Below, piece after piece: positions 34,723 through 43,538 of a stretch of 64,000 nt of DNA (positions are counted from its first letter, which is position 1; each line of letters opens with the position of its first letter). The translations under genes were made by a program, and so were the position numbers. Origin of the DNA: Clostridium sp. UBA4548 (GTDB taxonomy: Bacteria > Bacillota > Clostridia > Clostridiales > Clostridiaceae); contig NZ_DGLI01000009.1 of the NCBI RefSeq assembly GCF_002387895.1, forward strand, positions 21,339-85,338, given 5' to 3'. The notes beneath the pieces were generated by a model, which saw only the letters and a list, made by a program, of their open reading frames with translations, was not told the DNA's origin and did not search any database.

Positions 34723-36423
34723 ATGATTGAATTAAAAATAGAAAAATTAGCTGGTCATAGTAAGACAGGTAAAGTTGGAAAAATAAATGTTAAAGTTGGA
34801 GATAAGTTATCTATTGGAGATATAATTTTTCAAGTTGAGGGAGACAAAGGAAACGCTCCAATAAAAGCAAGTTTCTCAGGGGTGTTAAAGGAATTAAAGG
34901 TTGAAGAAGGAGCTACAATAAATGTTGGAGATGTGTTCGGAACTATGGAAGGATCTCCAGAGACAATGGAAAAACCAAAGGCTTTTGACTACTTTAATTC
35001 AATGTTAAAGCCAGTTAAAAGAGAAGTAAGCTGTGATTTGACTGTAATTGGTGCAGGACCAGGAGGGTATGTGGCAGCAATTTATGCAGCTAAAAAAGGT
35101 CTAAAAACAGTAATTATTGAAAAAGAAAACTTGGGAGGAACTTGCTTAAATGTGGGATGCATACCAACAAAAGCCTTAGTTCGATCTTCAGAAGTTTTTG
35201 ATGATATAAAACATGGTGAAGACTTTGGGATAAGCATATCAAATGCAGAAGTTAATATGGATAAAGTGATAAAAAGAAAAGATAAAATAGTTAATAAGTT
35301 AACCTCAGGTATAGATTTTCTTCTAGAGAAGAATTCAGTAGAGAAAATCACAGGATTAGGTGAGATATTAGATAAGAATAAGGTTTTTGTAAAAGGAAAA
35401 AGAGAAGAAGTTACTATAAATACTAAGAATATAATAATTGCAACAGGTTCAAAAATTGCAAATTTAAATATAGAAGGTTTTAGTGGAGATAAAGTATTGA
35501 ATAGCACTGAAGCATTAAGTATGAAGGAACTTCCTGAAAAAATGGTGATTATAGGCGGCGGTGTTATTGGTATGGAATTTGCCTTTATCTATGCTAACTT
35601 TGGGGTAGAGGTGATGGTTGTTGAGTATATGCCAAAGATTCTTTGCACCATGGATGAGGATGTTATTGAAGAAGTTAAAGCTATAGGAGAAGAAAAGGGA
35701 ATTAAGTTTTTTACCTCATCTAAAGTTACTTCAATTAAGAATAGTGAAGATGGAAAAGCAATTGTATGCTTTGAGAGCAATGGTGAAGAGAAGTTTATTA
35801 CTTGTGATAAAGCATTAGTTGCTATAGGAAGAGAACCAAATTTAGAAGGGTTAAATGTAGAGAAAATAGGATTAGAGCTAAATTCTAATGGCAGAGGAAT
35901 TAAGGTTGATGAGAGCTTAAGAACAAACATAGAAAATATTTATGCAATTGGGGATGTTAATAATAAAATCGGACTTGCTCATGTGGCATCCCATGGAGCT
36001 ATGGTAGCTGTAGATAATATACTAGGAGAGAAAAAGGAAATGGACTATTCAGCAGTTCCTAGTGTGGTTTACACTACTCCAGAGGTAGCTACTGTCGGAG
36101 TAACTGAAAAAACAGCTGTTGAACAGGGAATAGCAATAAAAATTGGTAAATTCCCATTTATGGCTAATGGTAAGGCTCTAACTTATGGAGAAGAAAGAGG
36201 CTTTGTGAAGATAATTAAAGATGCTAATAGTAATAAATTCATTGGAGCTTCAATAGTAGGACCACATGCATCAGATTTAATCGGTACATTAACTTTAGCA
36301 ATTAAAAATAATCTTTCGCAAGAGCAAATTAAAGAAACAATTTTTGCCCACCCAACAACCTCAGAAGCAATTCATGAAGCAGTTCTATCTATAGAAGGTG
36401 GTGCAATTCATTTTGATAACTAA
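34723..36423 (+). CDS. lpdA: Dihydrolipoyl dehydrogenase with N-terminal lipoyl domain
   Basis: A 566-residue flavoenzyme. An N-terminal biotinyl/lipoyl domain (about 1-80; the expected lipoyl lysine is in VEGDKGNAP) is followed by a linker and a full dihydrolipoamide dehydrogenase: FAD motif VIGAGPGGYVAA (about 108), redox disulfide GGTCLNVGCIPTK, NAD motif VIIGGGVIGMEFA and catalytic FAHPTTSEAIHEA near the C-terminus. It reoxidises dihydrolipoyl groups with NAD+. No pyruvate, acetoin or glycine-cleavage genes lie beside it; instead a lipoate ligase gene overlaps its 3' end, which may lipoylate this protein's own lipoyl domain. Confidence 0.93.
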   Translation: MIELKIEKLAGHSKTGKVGKINVKVGDKLSIGDIIFQVEGDKGNAPIKASFSGVLKELKVEEGATINVGDVFGTMEGSPETMEKPKAFDYFNSMLKPVKREVSCDLTVIGAGPGGYVAAIYAAKKGLKTVIIEKENLGGTCLNVGCIPTKALVRSSEVFDDIKHGEDFGISISNAEVNMDKVIKRKDKIVNKLTSGIDFLLEKNSVEKITGLGEILDKNKVFVKGKREEVTINTKNIIIATGSKIANLNIEGFSGDKVLNSTEALSMKELPEKMVIIGGGVIGMEFAFIYANFGVEVMVVEYMPKILCTMDEDVIEEVKAIGEEKGIKFFTSSKVTSIKNSEDGKAIVCFESNGEEKFITCDKALVAIGREPNLEGLNVEKIGLELNSNGRGIKVDESLRTNIENIYAIGDVNNKIGLAHVASHGAMVAVDNILGEKKEMDYSAVPSVVYTTPEVATVGVTEKTAVEQGIAIKIGKFPFMANGKALTYGEERGFVKIIKDANSNKFIGASIVGPHASDLIGTLTLAIKNNLSQEQIKETIFAHPTTSEAIHEAVLSIEGGAIHFDN

Positions 36424-37411
36424 AAGAAGGGTAATTCTTTCTGAAAGCTTCAACCCTTACTTTAATTTAGCCTTAGAAGAGTTTCTTTTAAACAAGGTAG
36501 AAGAACAGGAGATAATTCTGTATCTTTGGAGAAATAAAAATACAGTGGTAATTGGTAGAAATCAAAACCCTTGGAAAGAATGTAATTTAGAGGTTTTAAC
36601 TAAAAATAAAGGAACACTTGCAAGAAGACTATCCGGTGGGGGAGCAGTTTATCACGATTTAGGAAACTTAAACTTTACCTTTTTAATGAGAGAAACTAAT
36701 GAAGACTTAAATAAACAGTTATCAGTGATAATAAATGCCTTAGAAGACCTAGGTATTAAGGCAAGGTTTTCAGGTAGAAATGATATTTTAGTACAAGATA
36801 AAAAAATATCTGGAAATGCCTTTTATAGAGATGAAGATAGATACTATCATCATGGAACTTTATTGTTCAATGTAGATATGGACATATTACCTAAAATATT
36901 AACTCCATCTATAGAAAAACTAGAGTCAAAGGGAATAGATTCTGTTAAAAGCAGAGTAATGAATTTAAAGGATTGCAAAGAAAATCTAACTATTGAAAGT
37001 CTTACAAAGGCATTAATTAAGTCCTTTGAATTTAACTATGGACACATTGATAAGATTGAAAGTTTAGATGAAAAATTAAGCCATATAGAAGAGTTAATTA
37101 AGAGCTATTCCAGTGAGCTATGGATATATGGAGATTGTCCTAACTTTCAAGTGTCACTAGAGAAAAACTTTAAAGAAGGAAAAATACAACTTAATATTAA
37201 GACTGAAGACGGAAAAATAGAAAAATGTAAAATATACACTGATTCCTTATTAATTAAAGAGTTTGCTTACATAGAAAACTTATTAAAGGGGTGTAATTTT
37301 AATAAGGCTTACATTTTAAAAACACTTGAAGTTAGTAAGGATAACCATGGAGAAAATCAAATCAACGTGATAAATAGAATAAGAGAAATAATAGAAGAAG
37401 CTACTATTTAA
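36413..37411 (+). CDS. lplA: Lipoate--protein ligase A
   Basis: About 332 residues. The ligase activates lipoate with ATP and attaches it to lipoyl-domain lysines. The family signature is intact: NLALEEFLL, RNKNTVVIGRNQNPW, RRLSGGGAVYHDLGN (about 70-84) and the catalytic-lysine loop KISGNAFYR (about 129-137), followed by a C-terminal accessory domain (about 240-332). TTG 36413, overlapping the upstream gene by 11 nt, is my choice; GTG 36398 is an alternative. Coupled to the lipoyl-dehydrogenase gene. Terminated by a bidirectional hairpin. Confidence 0.93.
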   Translation: MITKRRVILSESFNPYFNLALEEFLLNKVEEQEIILYLWRNKNTVVIGRNQNPWKECNLEVLTKNKGTLARRLSGGGAVYHDLGNLNFTFLMRETNEDLNKQLSVIINALEDLGIKARFSGRNDILVQDKKISGNAFYRDEDRYYHHGTLLFNVDMDILPKILTPSIEKLESKGIDSVKSRVMNLKDCKENLTIESLTKALIKSFEFNYGHIDKIESLDEKLSHIEELIKSYSSELWIYGDCPNFQVSLEKNFKEGKIQLNIKTEDGKIEKCKIYTDSLLIKEFAYIENLLKGCNFNKAYILKTLEVSKDNHGENQINVINRIREIIEEATI

Positions 37412-37470
37412 CTCAGTATAGGCTGATATGTTGACAATTTAATAGCTGAAATCCTTAAAGTTTTTAAAAC

Positions 37471-37515
37471 AAAGAGCTGTAGAAATGAGAATGTTAATTA
37501 TCTACAGCTCTTTTT
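37471..37515. terminator. Bidirectional terminator between lplA and the ECF S-component gene
   Basis: Perfect 13-bp stem (37471-37483 / 37501-37513) with T-runs on both strands (TTTTT after the right arm; AAAACAAA before the left). Confidence 0.9.
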
Positions 37516-37575
37516 AATTTAAAATTACTATTGGAAACATGTAAAGCATAATTTAATTCAACAAATGATGAACAT

Positions 37576-38142
37576 TTACATATTGTTATTGAATACTTTA
37601 TCTTTAGTAAATTCATGAGGGAGGGATTTAATTAAAGCCCATACAATCACACAAGAACCTATTTTATCTAAAAGATTATTTAGTATTTTAGGGATAAAAG
37701 ATGAAACAAATACAGTGTTACCAACCTTTTGTAGCCACATAAACAAAAAGTCTGAGCCTGTACCAGTTAGTCCTCCATACATCCAAATTCCTATAGGAGT
37801 GCCAATAAGAGGGCATACTACACTTAGAATTACTCCAGTAATAATGGACGAAAGCAAACTCCATTTGAATTTCTTAGCTACAAATCCAACAATTAGACCT
37901 ACAGCCACATTAACTAGTAAGAAGGGAATATCCTTTGGATTAAATATAATTCCAGTTAATATGTTTGTTAAAGCACCTACAGTGGCACCATACCAAGGCC
38001 CAAAGTAAACTGCCACAAATATTGTACCTATAGTATCAAGGTATAAGGGAAGTTTTAAACTGCTAGTTACAATTCCAAGAACAATGTTTAGTGCTATTGC
38101 TATTGCACAAAAGATCATTAAGGACAATTTTTTATCTCTCAT
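37576..38142 (-). CDS. ECF transporter S component (CD3073-type)
   Basis: A 188-residue membrane protein with about six helices, recognisable as the substrate-binding S component of an energy-coupling-factor vitamin/nucleobase transporter; LDTIGTIFVAVYFGPWYGA and GALTNILTG are typical of the group. The ATPases and T component are not in this window and are presumably the shared module encoded elsewhere. It is divergent from a TudS-like desulfidase gene; I recall the two as neighbours in C. difficile (CD3073 and CD3072), suggesting the S component imports a substrate that the desulfidase acts on. Confidence 0.82.
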   Translation of the reverse strand: MRDKKLSLMIFCAIAIALNIVLGIVTSSLKLPLYLDTIGTIFVAVYFGPWYGATVGALTNILTGIIFNPKDIPFLLVNVAVGLIVGFVAKKFKWSLLSSIITGVILSVVCPLIGTPIGIWMYGGLTGTGSDFLFMWLQKVGNTVFVSSFIPKILNNLLDKIGSCVIVWALIKSLPHEFTKDKVFNNNM

Positions 38143-38498
38143 TTTTTTCCTCCAAAAATCAAATTATTTACAAACCCATGTAAATTATATTCATGAAGGC
38201 TTTATAAATCCAATACTTAATTTGAATAGATACTTGATGCTTTATAAGAAAACCTAATATTACAAGAATTTATGATTAAATGTGATAAAATGCTGGTATA
38301 TGCAAAGAATTATTTTTTTGATAGTTAGTTAATAGACTTAGGTAAGAGATCAGCAATAAATAAATAAAAAATATAGGAATATATAAGTAAAAGAATATAA
38401 CAATATATAGTGTTTCTGCGGTGTTTGGGGCTTTTGTTGTCTTTTAACAGGGGGAGAATGCACTATAAAATTGTAAAAATTGATTAGGATGTGAATAG
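38143..38498. other. Divergent intergenic region, ECF S-component / TudS-like gene
   Basis: 356 nt, very AT-rich. The only notable matches are AATGCACTATAA (38457-38468), which equals one arm of the palindrome before the PucR gene, and TATATAGTG at 38404-38412 facing it; the two are 50 nt apart and may be chance. I see no riboswitch fold. Confidence 0.35.
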
Positions 38499-38984
38499 AT
38501 GAATAGGGGTAAAAATTTAGTATTAGTAAGTCATTGTTTATTGAACCAAAATTCCGTAGTGCCACCATTAGCTAGAGCAAAGGGAGCATTCCCTATAGCG
38601 AAAGGATTAATAGAAGAGGGCATTGGCATACTACAACTTCCATGTCCAGAGTTTAAGTTTTTAGGACCAGAGAGGAAGCCAATGAGTAAAGAAGAATATG
38701 ATAGCAAGGAATACAGGGAGCTTTGTAAAAACTTATTTAAACCTGTTTTAGAGGATATAAAAATATACTTAAAAAGTGGATATAATCTTCTTGGCATCCT
38801 AGGTATAAATGAAAGTCCAACCTGTAGCATTACAAAAGAGAGAGGAATATTCATGGAGGAGATACTTGAAGCTCTTGAAAAAGAGAATATAAAAATTAAT
38901 TATTTTGAAATTCCTACAACCTACACAGAAGGTGAAGATTACAATGAACTATATTCCTCTTTGAGAAAAGAATTAGGTGTTTAA
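38499..38984 (+). CDS. TudS-related putative desulfidase (CD3072 type)
   Basis: A 161-residue protein related to the TudS/DUF523 group, in which three cysteines hold a [4Fe-4S] cluster that removes sulfur from thiolated compounds such as 2-thiouracil. Candidate ligands are visible: Cys13 in VSHCLLNQ, Cys49 in LPCPEF and Cys109 in ESPTCSI. SD AGGATGTGA before the ATG. It is transcribed away from the ECF S-component gene. Role in salvage or detoxification of a thio-nucleobase or similar compound is inference from family and neighbour. Confidence 0.8.
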   Translation: MNRGKNLVLVSHCLLNQNSVVPPLARAKGAFPIAKGLIEEGIGILQLPCPEFKFLGPERKPMSKEEYDSKEYRELCKNLFKPVLEDIKIYLKSGYNLLGILGINESPTCSITKERGIFMEEILEALEKENIKINYFEIPTTYTEGEDYNELYSSLRKELGV

Positions 38985-39134
38985 TTGCATTGCGGAAAAA
39001 TAATTCTCCCATCTTTTTTAGGTGGAAGTTAAAGCTTCTTTTGAAGTCGGTGAGTATAATGAGTTTGTTCAGCACTTAGATTAGAATATAAGTTATTTAA
39101 AATTAATAGAAGTTATATAAAAATTGTATTATAA

Positions 39135-39181
39135 ATATAAAAGGATGCCTGCATAAATAGTTAGCAGTCATCCTTTTATAT
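39135..39181. terminator. Bidirectional terminator between TudS-like and MFS genes
   Basis: Thirteen-bp stem (39135-39147 / 39169-39181) with an inner CTGC/GCAG pair and A/T runs on both sides. It serves the convergent genes 38499-38984 and 39202-40431. Confidence 0.85.
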
Positions 39182-39201
39182 CTATAAATTCATAGGAAAG
39201 T

Positions 39202-40431
39202 TTAGTCTTTATCAGGATTATCCTTTGACAAACCTGCTATAAGTAAATCCTTACTACCAATTAAGAAGAAACTTTGAAAGAACATTAATAGACCAGTTCC
39301 AATAAGAATCCATTCGATTTTAAACACATCAGACATTGGACCAAAAACCAACATTCCAAGTGGCATCATTGAACTAGAAATCATACCTAAAACACCGAAT
39401 ACCCTTCCTAAAAAATCTGGCTCAACCTTCTCTTGCAGTAAAACCGTAGATGGTGTGTTAAAGAAGGGGATAGTAATACCTACTACTATCATTATAAATA
39501 AGTAAAACCAGAAGTTAGGTACAATGCCCAGTAAAAAGGTGCACATACCAGTAATGAAACTAGATAAGGCCATTGTATGAATTTTGTTTTTAAAGCCTCC
39601 CCAAGAAGCCATGATAATTCCACCTACCATCATTCCAATAGAAAAGGTAATCTCAACAGCTGTTAATCTCCACACATCTTCTCCAAAGGTTCTTGTAACT
39701 TGAAGGGGGCTTAAAAAAGCTACTGGAGCTACTAAGAAAAAGAAAAAGGCACAAAATATAAAGAACTTTTTAACATATGTATGTCCCTTTATGTAGTTGA
39801 CACCAGCCTGTAAATCTTTAAAATAACTAACCTCTTGAGGACCTTGAGCTTTACTATGAGCTGGTATTTTGAGAAAGAATAATAGTACCAAAACTGCTAC
39901 TGCAGCTGTAATCACATCAATAAAAAAGATAGATTCTATGGAGGCCATAGAAAGAAGGGCGCCACTAATCATTGGTGAAATCAGCATCACCATGGATTGG
40001 ATACTACCGTTAATGCCATTCACCTTTGTAAGTTTATCTTCAGGAACTATTTGAGGAAGAAATGCTCCAATAGCTGGGGTTTGAATTCCTGTACCTACGG
40101 ATCTCAAGGCAGACATAACAAAAAGTAAACCCATAGATTCATAGCCCATTAAGAATAATATGGCAAGCAAAAGTGTACTTAGGGCAATAAAGGAGTCTGA
40201 TAACATAATTAAATTCTTTCTATTATAACGATCTGCCCACACCCCAGCAAAGGGAGAGAGAAAAAAAGTAGGAAGAAAGCCACAGATTATAGATATTGTC
40301 ATCATTGCTCCAGACTTAGTATTAAGGGTAATATACCATAAAATTGCATACTGAACTAAGGAAGAGCCAAAGAGAGAAATAGTTTGGCTAAGCAAAAAAA
40401 GTATTACGTTTCTCTTCCAATTTGTTTTCAT
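39202..40431 (-). CDS. MFS exporter (MefA/enterobactin-exporter-like)
   Basis: A 409-residue twelve-helix major facilitator protein. The GVWADRYNRKNLIMLSDS loop (about 63-80) and the Firmicute macrolide-efflux-like layout (N-terminal MKTNWKRN, LLSQTISLFGSS) point to the MFS_3 group of drug or siderophore exporters. It is monocistronic and shares a terminator with the convergent desulfidase gene. Actual substrate unknown. The 390 nt upstream (40432-40820) hold no gene that I can see. Confidence 0.87.
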   Translation of the reverse strand: MKTNWKRNVILFLLSQTISLFGSSLVQYAILWYITLNTKSGAMMTISIICGFLPTFFLSPFAGVWADRYNRKNLIMLSDSFIALSTLLLAILFLMGYESMGLLFVMSALRSVGTGIQTPAIGAFLPQIVPEDKLTKVNGINGSIQSMVMLISPMISGALLSMASIESIFFIDVITAAVAVLVLLFFLKIPAHSKAQGPQEVSYFKDLQAGVNYIKGHTYVKKFFIFCAFFFFLVAPVAFLSPLQVTRTFGEDVWRLTAVEITFSIGMMVGGIIMASWGGFKNKIHTMALSSFITGMCTFLLGIVPNFWFYLFIMIVVGITIPFFNTPSTVLLQEKVEPDFLGRVFGVLGMISSSMMPLGMLVFGPMSDVFKIEWILIGTGLLMFFQSFFLIGSKDLLIAGLSKDNPDKD

Positions 40432-40820
40432 ATTGAACTAATCACTCCAATCTGACTTTAATAACTCTGAAACTTAAAACAATAAGCTTTATATAAAATA
40501 GATTTTACAGTCTGACAAGATCAACTTATTGTAAATATCTTAGGATTAATATTAAGAGGTTACATACTTAAAGATATATTGGGTTTTGATCTTGTTTATT
40601 TTATATTTAAGGTGAATCAACAGAGTCATTGAACTATTTTACTATATATGCTAATAGCTTTTCAATAAAATTTGAAATATATAATACAGAGCATTGAAAT
40701 ATTAGCACATTGTTGGAGTTTTATCATAAAATAAATAAAAAGAATTTTGGATATATATGCTTTTTAAGATAATAAATTAATGAAAAAAGCTATAAACATT
40801 CCGAATATTTAAAAAATGTA

Positions 40821-40849
40821 TTGACAAGAAATATAAGTTGGATTAAAAT
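40821..40849 (+). promoter_or_regulatory. Promoter of the T-box/thrS transcript
   Basis: Consensus TTGACA (40821-40826) and TAAAAT (40844-40849), 17-nt spacer. The predicted transcription start, about 40856, coincides with the beginning of T-box 1. No comparable promoter is visible before T-box 2. Confidence 0.85.
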
Positions 40850-40860
40850 TACTTTAAATT

Positions 40861-41106
40861 AAAAGCTATGAAGAGGAAGAGTAAATAGTTAACTGCTTTA
40901 AGAGAGAGAAACTCACCGGCTGTAAGGTTTCTTAGGCAAGTATTATTGAAAACCACCTCTGAGTTGATTACTGAAATTAAGTAGGTAAATCCGCATACCA
41001 GCGTTAATGGTTTTAAGTGACAAAAGTAGGTTTAAATTATACTTTTGTAATTTGGGTGGAATCGCGATTAAACTCGTCCCTTATTTGGGTACGGGTTTTT
41101 TATTTT
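40861..41106 (+). promoter_or_regulatory. T-box riboswitch 1 (threonine specifier)
   Basis: Stem I with AGTAAATA and the AAGAGAGAGAAACTCACCGGC apical region starts at 40861. The specifier loop reads GAAAACCACC, with ACC (Thr) at 40952-40954. The T-box is TTTGGGTGGAATCGCG (41051-41066), which departs from the usual GGTGGAACCGCG by one C-to-T. A terminator (41074-41104, CTCGTCCC against GGGTACGGG, then T-run) completes it. Uncharged tRNA-Thr should favour read-through. Confidence 0.92.
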
Positions 41107-41290
41107 ATATAAATTTATATTATTAATAAGTAAGAAATTTATCATGATAAAAGGTCTATAGTAGTCCTAGATATAATTTAGTTCATTTATGGACTATATT
41201 TCATAGGTAATCGCTTAGTTTATGGAATGCTTTAAGTTTTACCTTTGGACCTTTGCAATTGAAAGGTTTAGTTAATAAAAAATTATAATT

Positions 41291-41538
41291 GAAAGCTATG
41301 AAGAGGAAGAGTAAATAATTTACTGCTTTAAGAGAGAGAAACTCATCGGCTGAAAGGTTTCTTAGGCAAGTATTGTTGAAAACCACCTCTGAGTTGATTG
41401 TTGAACTAAAGTAGACAATTCCGTGTGCTAGCGTTAATGGCTTTGAGTGACAGAAGGAAAATAATTTAAGCTTCTGTAATTTGGGTGGAACCGCGAAGAT
41501 ACTCGTCCCTTATTTTAGGGAGGAGTTTTATTTTTTTT
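41291..41538 (+). promoter_or_regulatory. T-box riboswitch 2 (threonine specifier)
   Basis: Strongly similar to T-box 1, with the ACC specifier at 41382-41384 (430 nt downstream of the first) and a consensus T-box GGGTGGAACCGCG at about 41483-41495. Terminator ACTCGTCCCT/AGGGAGGAGT followed by TTTTATTTTTTTT (about 41500-41540). With no promoter of its own, it probably acts in series with T-box 1 on one transcript. Confidence 0.92.
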
Positions 41539-41567
41539 GAGGGATCTTTACATTGTAAAAATTAAAA

Positions 41568-41676
41568 TTTAACAATATTTTGGAAGCTTCAAGTCTGCCA
41601 TCTTCTTTAAGTAGCAGTTGCTCTGCCTAGAGAAATTGCTTTGGTGGTAGTCAAAATCTGCTTCCAAAGTTGTTAA
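41568..41676 (+). other. Long imperfect hairpin between T-box 2 and thrS
   Basis: Outer stem TTTAACAATATTTTGGAAGC / GCTTCCAAAGTTGTTAA (about 41568-41587 / 41660-41676, two-base bulge), then nested CTGCCA/TGGTAG and GCAGTT..CTCT / AGAG.AATTGC stems. It has no T-run. It could be an extra regulatory fold in the thrS leader or an inserted palindromic element. Confidence 0.5.
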
Positions 41677-41774
41677 ACAAAATGAACTTGTTCATTATTT
41701 AAAGAATAAGTAATGAAATCGAAGAAAATTAAAGGAAATTAAAGAAATGTAATAATTATAGAGGAGGTAATAGT

Positions 41775-43538
41775 ATGTTAAAGGTTATTTTAAAGGATGG
41801 AAGTATAGTTAATTCTAATGAAGAAGAAGGAAGAGGGGCACTAAGACATACAGCAGCTCATATTCTTGCTCAAGCTGTAAAGAGGTTATATCCAAAGGCT
41901 AAACTAGCTGTTGGACCTTCTATAGACAATGGCTTTTATTATGATTTTGATGTGGAAGAGACTTTTACAATGGAAGCTTTAGAGAAGATAGAAGAAGAAA
42001 TGAGAAAAATTATTGAGGAAGATTTAAAGCTGGAAAGGTCAGTGATGTCTAGAGTGGAAGCTCTAGATTTAATGGACAAAATGGAAGAACCTTATAAGAA
42101 AGAACTTATTAATGATTTACCTGAGGGAGAGGAATTATCTTTCTTTAAACAAGGGGAGTTTGTTGATCTTTGTGCAGGACCTCATGTGGTTTCAACTTCA
42201 AAGGTAAAGGCTTTTAAATTATTGTCAGTGGCAGGAGCTTACTGGAGGGGTAGTGAGAAAAATAAAATGCTCCAAAGGATATACGGTACAGCATTTTCCA
42301 AGAAAAGTGAGTTAGAGGAATATTTAAATATCCTTGAAGAGGCTAAAAAAAGGGATCACAGAAAGCTTGGAAAAGAGCTAAAGTTATTTACTATAATGGA
42401 AGAAGGGCCAGGATTTCCATTCTTTTTACCTAAGGGTGTAGTTTTAAAAAATAAGCTGATTGAATACTGGAGAGAACTTCACAAGAAATATGGTTATGTA
42501 GAAATTGAAACTCCTATGATTTTAAATAGGGAGCTTTGGGAAACATCAGGACACTGGCATCACTATAAGGAAAACATGTACACTGTAAACATTGATGAAC
42601 AGGAATATGCAATAAAACCAATGAACTGCCCTGGTGGAATGCTGGTATATAAATCCGAAGTTCATTCTTATAGAGATTTACCAATTAGAGCTGGTGAGCT
42701 TGGAAGAGTTCATAGACATGAACTGTCAGGAGCCCTTCATGGCCTAATGAGAGTTAGAGCCTTTACTCAGGATGATGCTCATATATTTATGTTACCAGAG
42801 CAAATTAAGGATGAAATAAAAGGAGTAGTTAAGCTTATTAATGAAGTTTATAAAAGGTTTGGTTTTAAATATAAGGTAGAACTTTCTACAAGACCAGAAA
42901 ATTCTATGGGAACAGATGAAGAGTGGCAGTTAGCTGAAAACTCACTTCAAGGGGCTCTAGAAGAAATGAATATGGAATTTAAAATAAATGAGGGTGATGG
43001 AGCCTTCTATGGACCTAAAATTGATTTTCATCTGGAAGATAGCCTAGGAAGAACATGGCAATGCGGAACAATACAACTAGATTTTCAGCTTCCTCAAAGA
43101 TTTGACTTAAATTATATTGGTAGTGATGGAGAAAAGCATAGACCAATTGTTATTCATAGAGTAATTTTTGGAAGTATTGAAAGATTTATAGGAATTTTAA
43201 TAGAGCATTTTGCTGGTAAATTTCCAACTTGGTTATCACCAGTTCAAGTTAAGATACTTCCCATAGCAGAGCAATATAATAATTATGCAGAGGCTGTAAA
43301 AAATAGGTTAGAAGATAATAATATAAGAGTTGAGATGGATGTAAGAGCTGAAAAAATAGGGTTTAAAATAAGAGAAGCTAGAAATGAGAGAGTTCCCTAT
43401 ATCATTGTAGTAGGTGAAAAGGAAGAAGCGTCACAAAGTATAGCTCTTAGAAGTAGAAAGGGAGGAGATGAAGGAAATCTATTATTAGAAGAATTTGTTA
43501 GAAAAATTTCTCAGGAAATAAATAATAAGGAAATATAA
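41775..43538 (+). CDS. thrS: Threonyl-tRNA synthetase lacking most of the TGS domain
   Basis: A 587-residue class II synthetase that charges tRNA-Thr. The editing domain is intact (HTAAHILAQAV and DLCAGPH give the zinc-like His/Cys set), as are the catalytic domain (MNCPGG, SGALHGLMRVR, DDAHIF, VIHRVIFGS) and the anticodon-binding domain. The N-terminal TGS domain, normally about 60 residues, is reduced to about the first strand pair (MLKVILKDGS) and then joins directly to the editing domain at RGALRHTAAH. So the protein is about 50 residues shorter than usual. SD GAGGAGG. Controlled by two serial T-boxes. Whether it is the only ThrRS of the genome is unknown. Confidence 0.95.
   Translation: MLKVILKDGSIVNSNEEEGRGALRHTAAHILAQAVKRLYPKAKLAVGPSIDNGFYYDFDVEETFTMEALEKIEEEMRKIIEEDLKLERSVMSRVEALDLMDKMEEPYKKELINDLPEGEELSFFKQGEFVDLCAGPHVVSTSKVKAFKLLSVAGAYWRGSEKNKMLQRIYGTAFSKKSELEEYLNILEEAKKRDHRKLGKELKLFTIMEEGPGFPFFLPKGVVLKNKLIEYWRELHKKYGYVEIETPMILNRELWETSGHWHHYKENMYTVNIDEQEYAIKPMNCPGGMLVYKSEVHSYRDLPIRAGELGRVHRHELSGALHGLMRVRAFTQDDAHIFMLPEQIKDEIKGVVKLINEVYKRFGFKYKVELSTRPENSMGTDEEWQLAENSLQGALEEMNMEFKINEGDGAFYGPKIDFHLEDSLGRTWQCGTIQLDFQLPQRFDLNYIGSDGEKHRPIVIHRVIFGSIERFIGILIEHFAGKFPTWLSPVQVKILPIAEQYNNYAEAVKNRLEDNNIRVEMDVRAEKIGFKIREARNERVPYIIVVGEKEEASQSIALRSRKGGDEGNLLLEEFVRKISQEINNKEI

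Noticed and set aside
37715..38008. ORF of 97 codons on the + strand within the ECF S-component gene
   Set aside because: Antisense shadow of a membrane-protein gene; low complexity and no family resemblance.
38404..38468. Facing TATATAGTG and AATGCACTATAA as a second PucR-type operator
   Set aside because: Spacing of about 50 nt is very different from the 1-nt centre of the first palindrome; kept only as a minor note.
41100..41290. A separate promoter for T-box 2
   Set aside because: A TATAAT-like box at 41284-41289 has no -35 at a suitable distance, and the start would fall inside stem I.
41201..41386. Minus-strand ORF of 61 codons overlapping T-box 2
   Set aside because: It lies across a conserved T-box leader, has no SD and resembles no protein.
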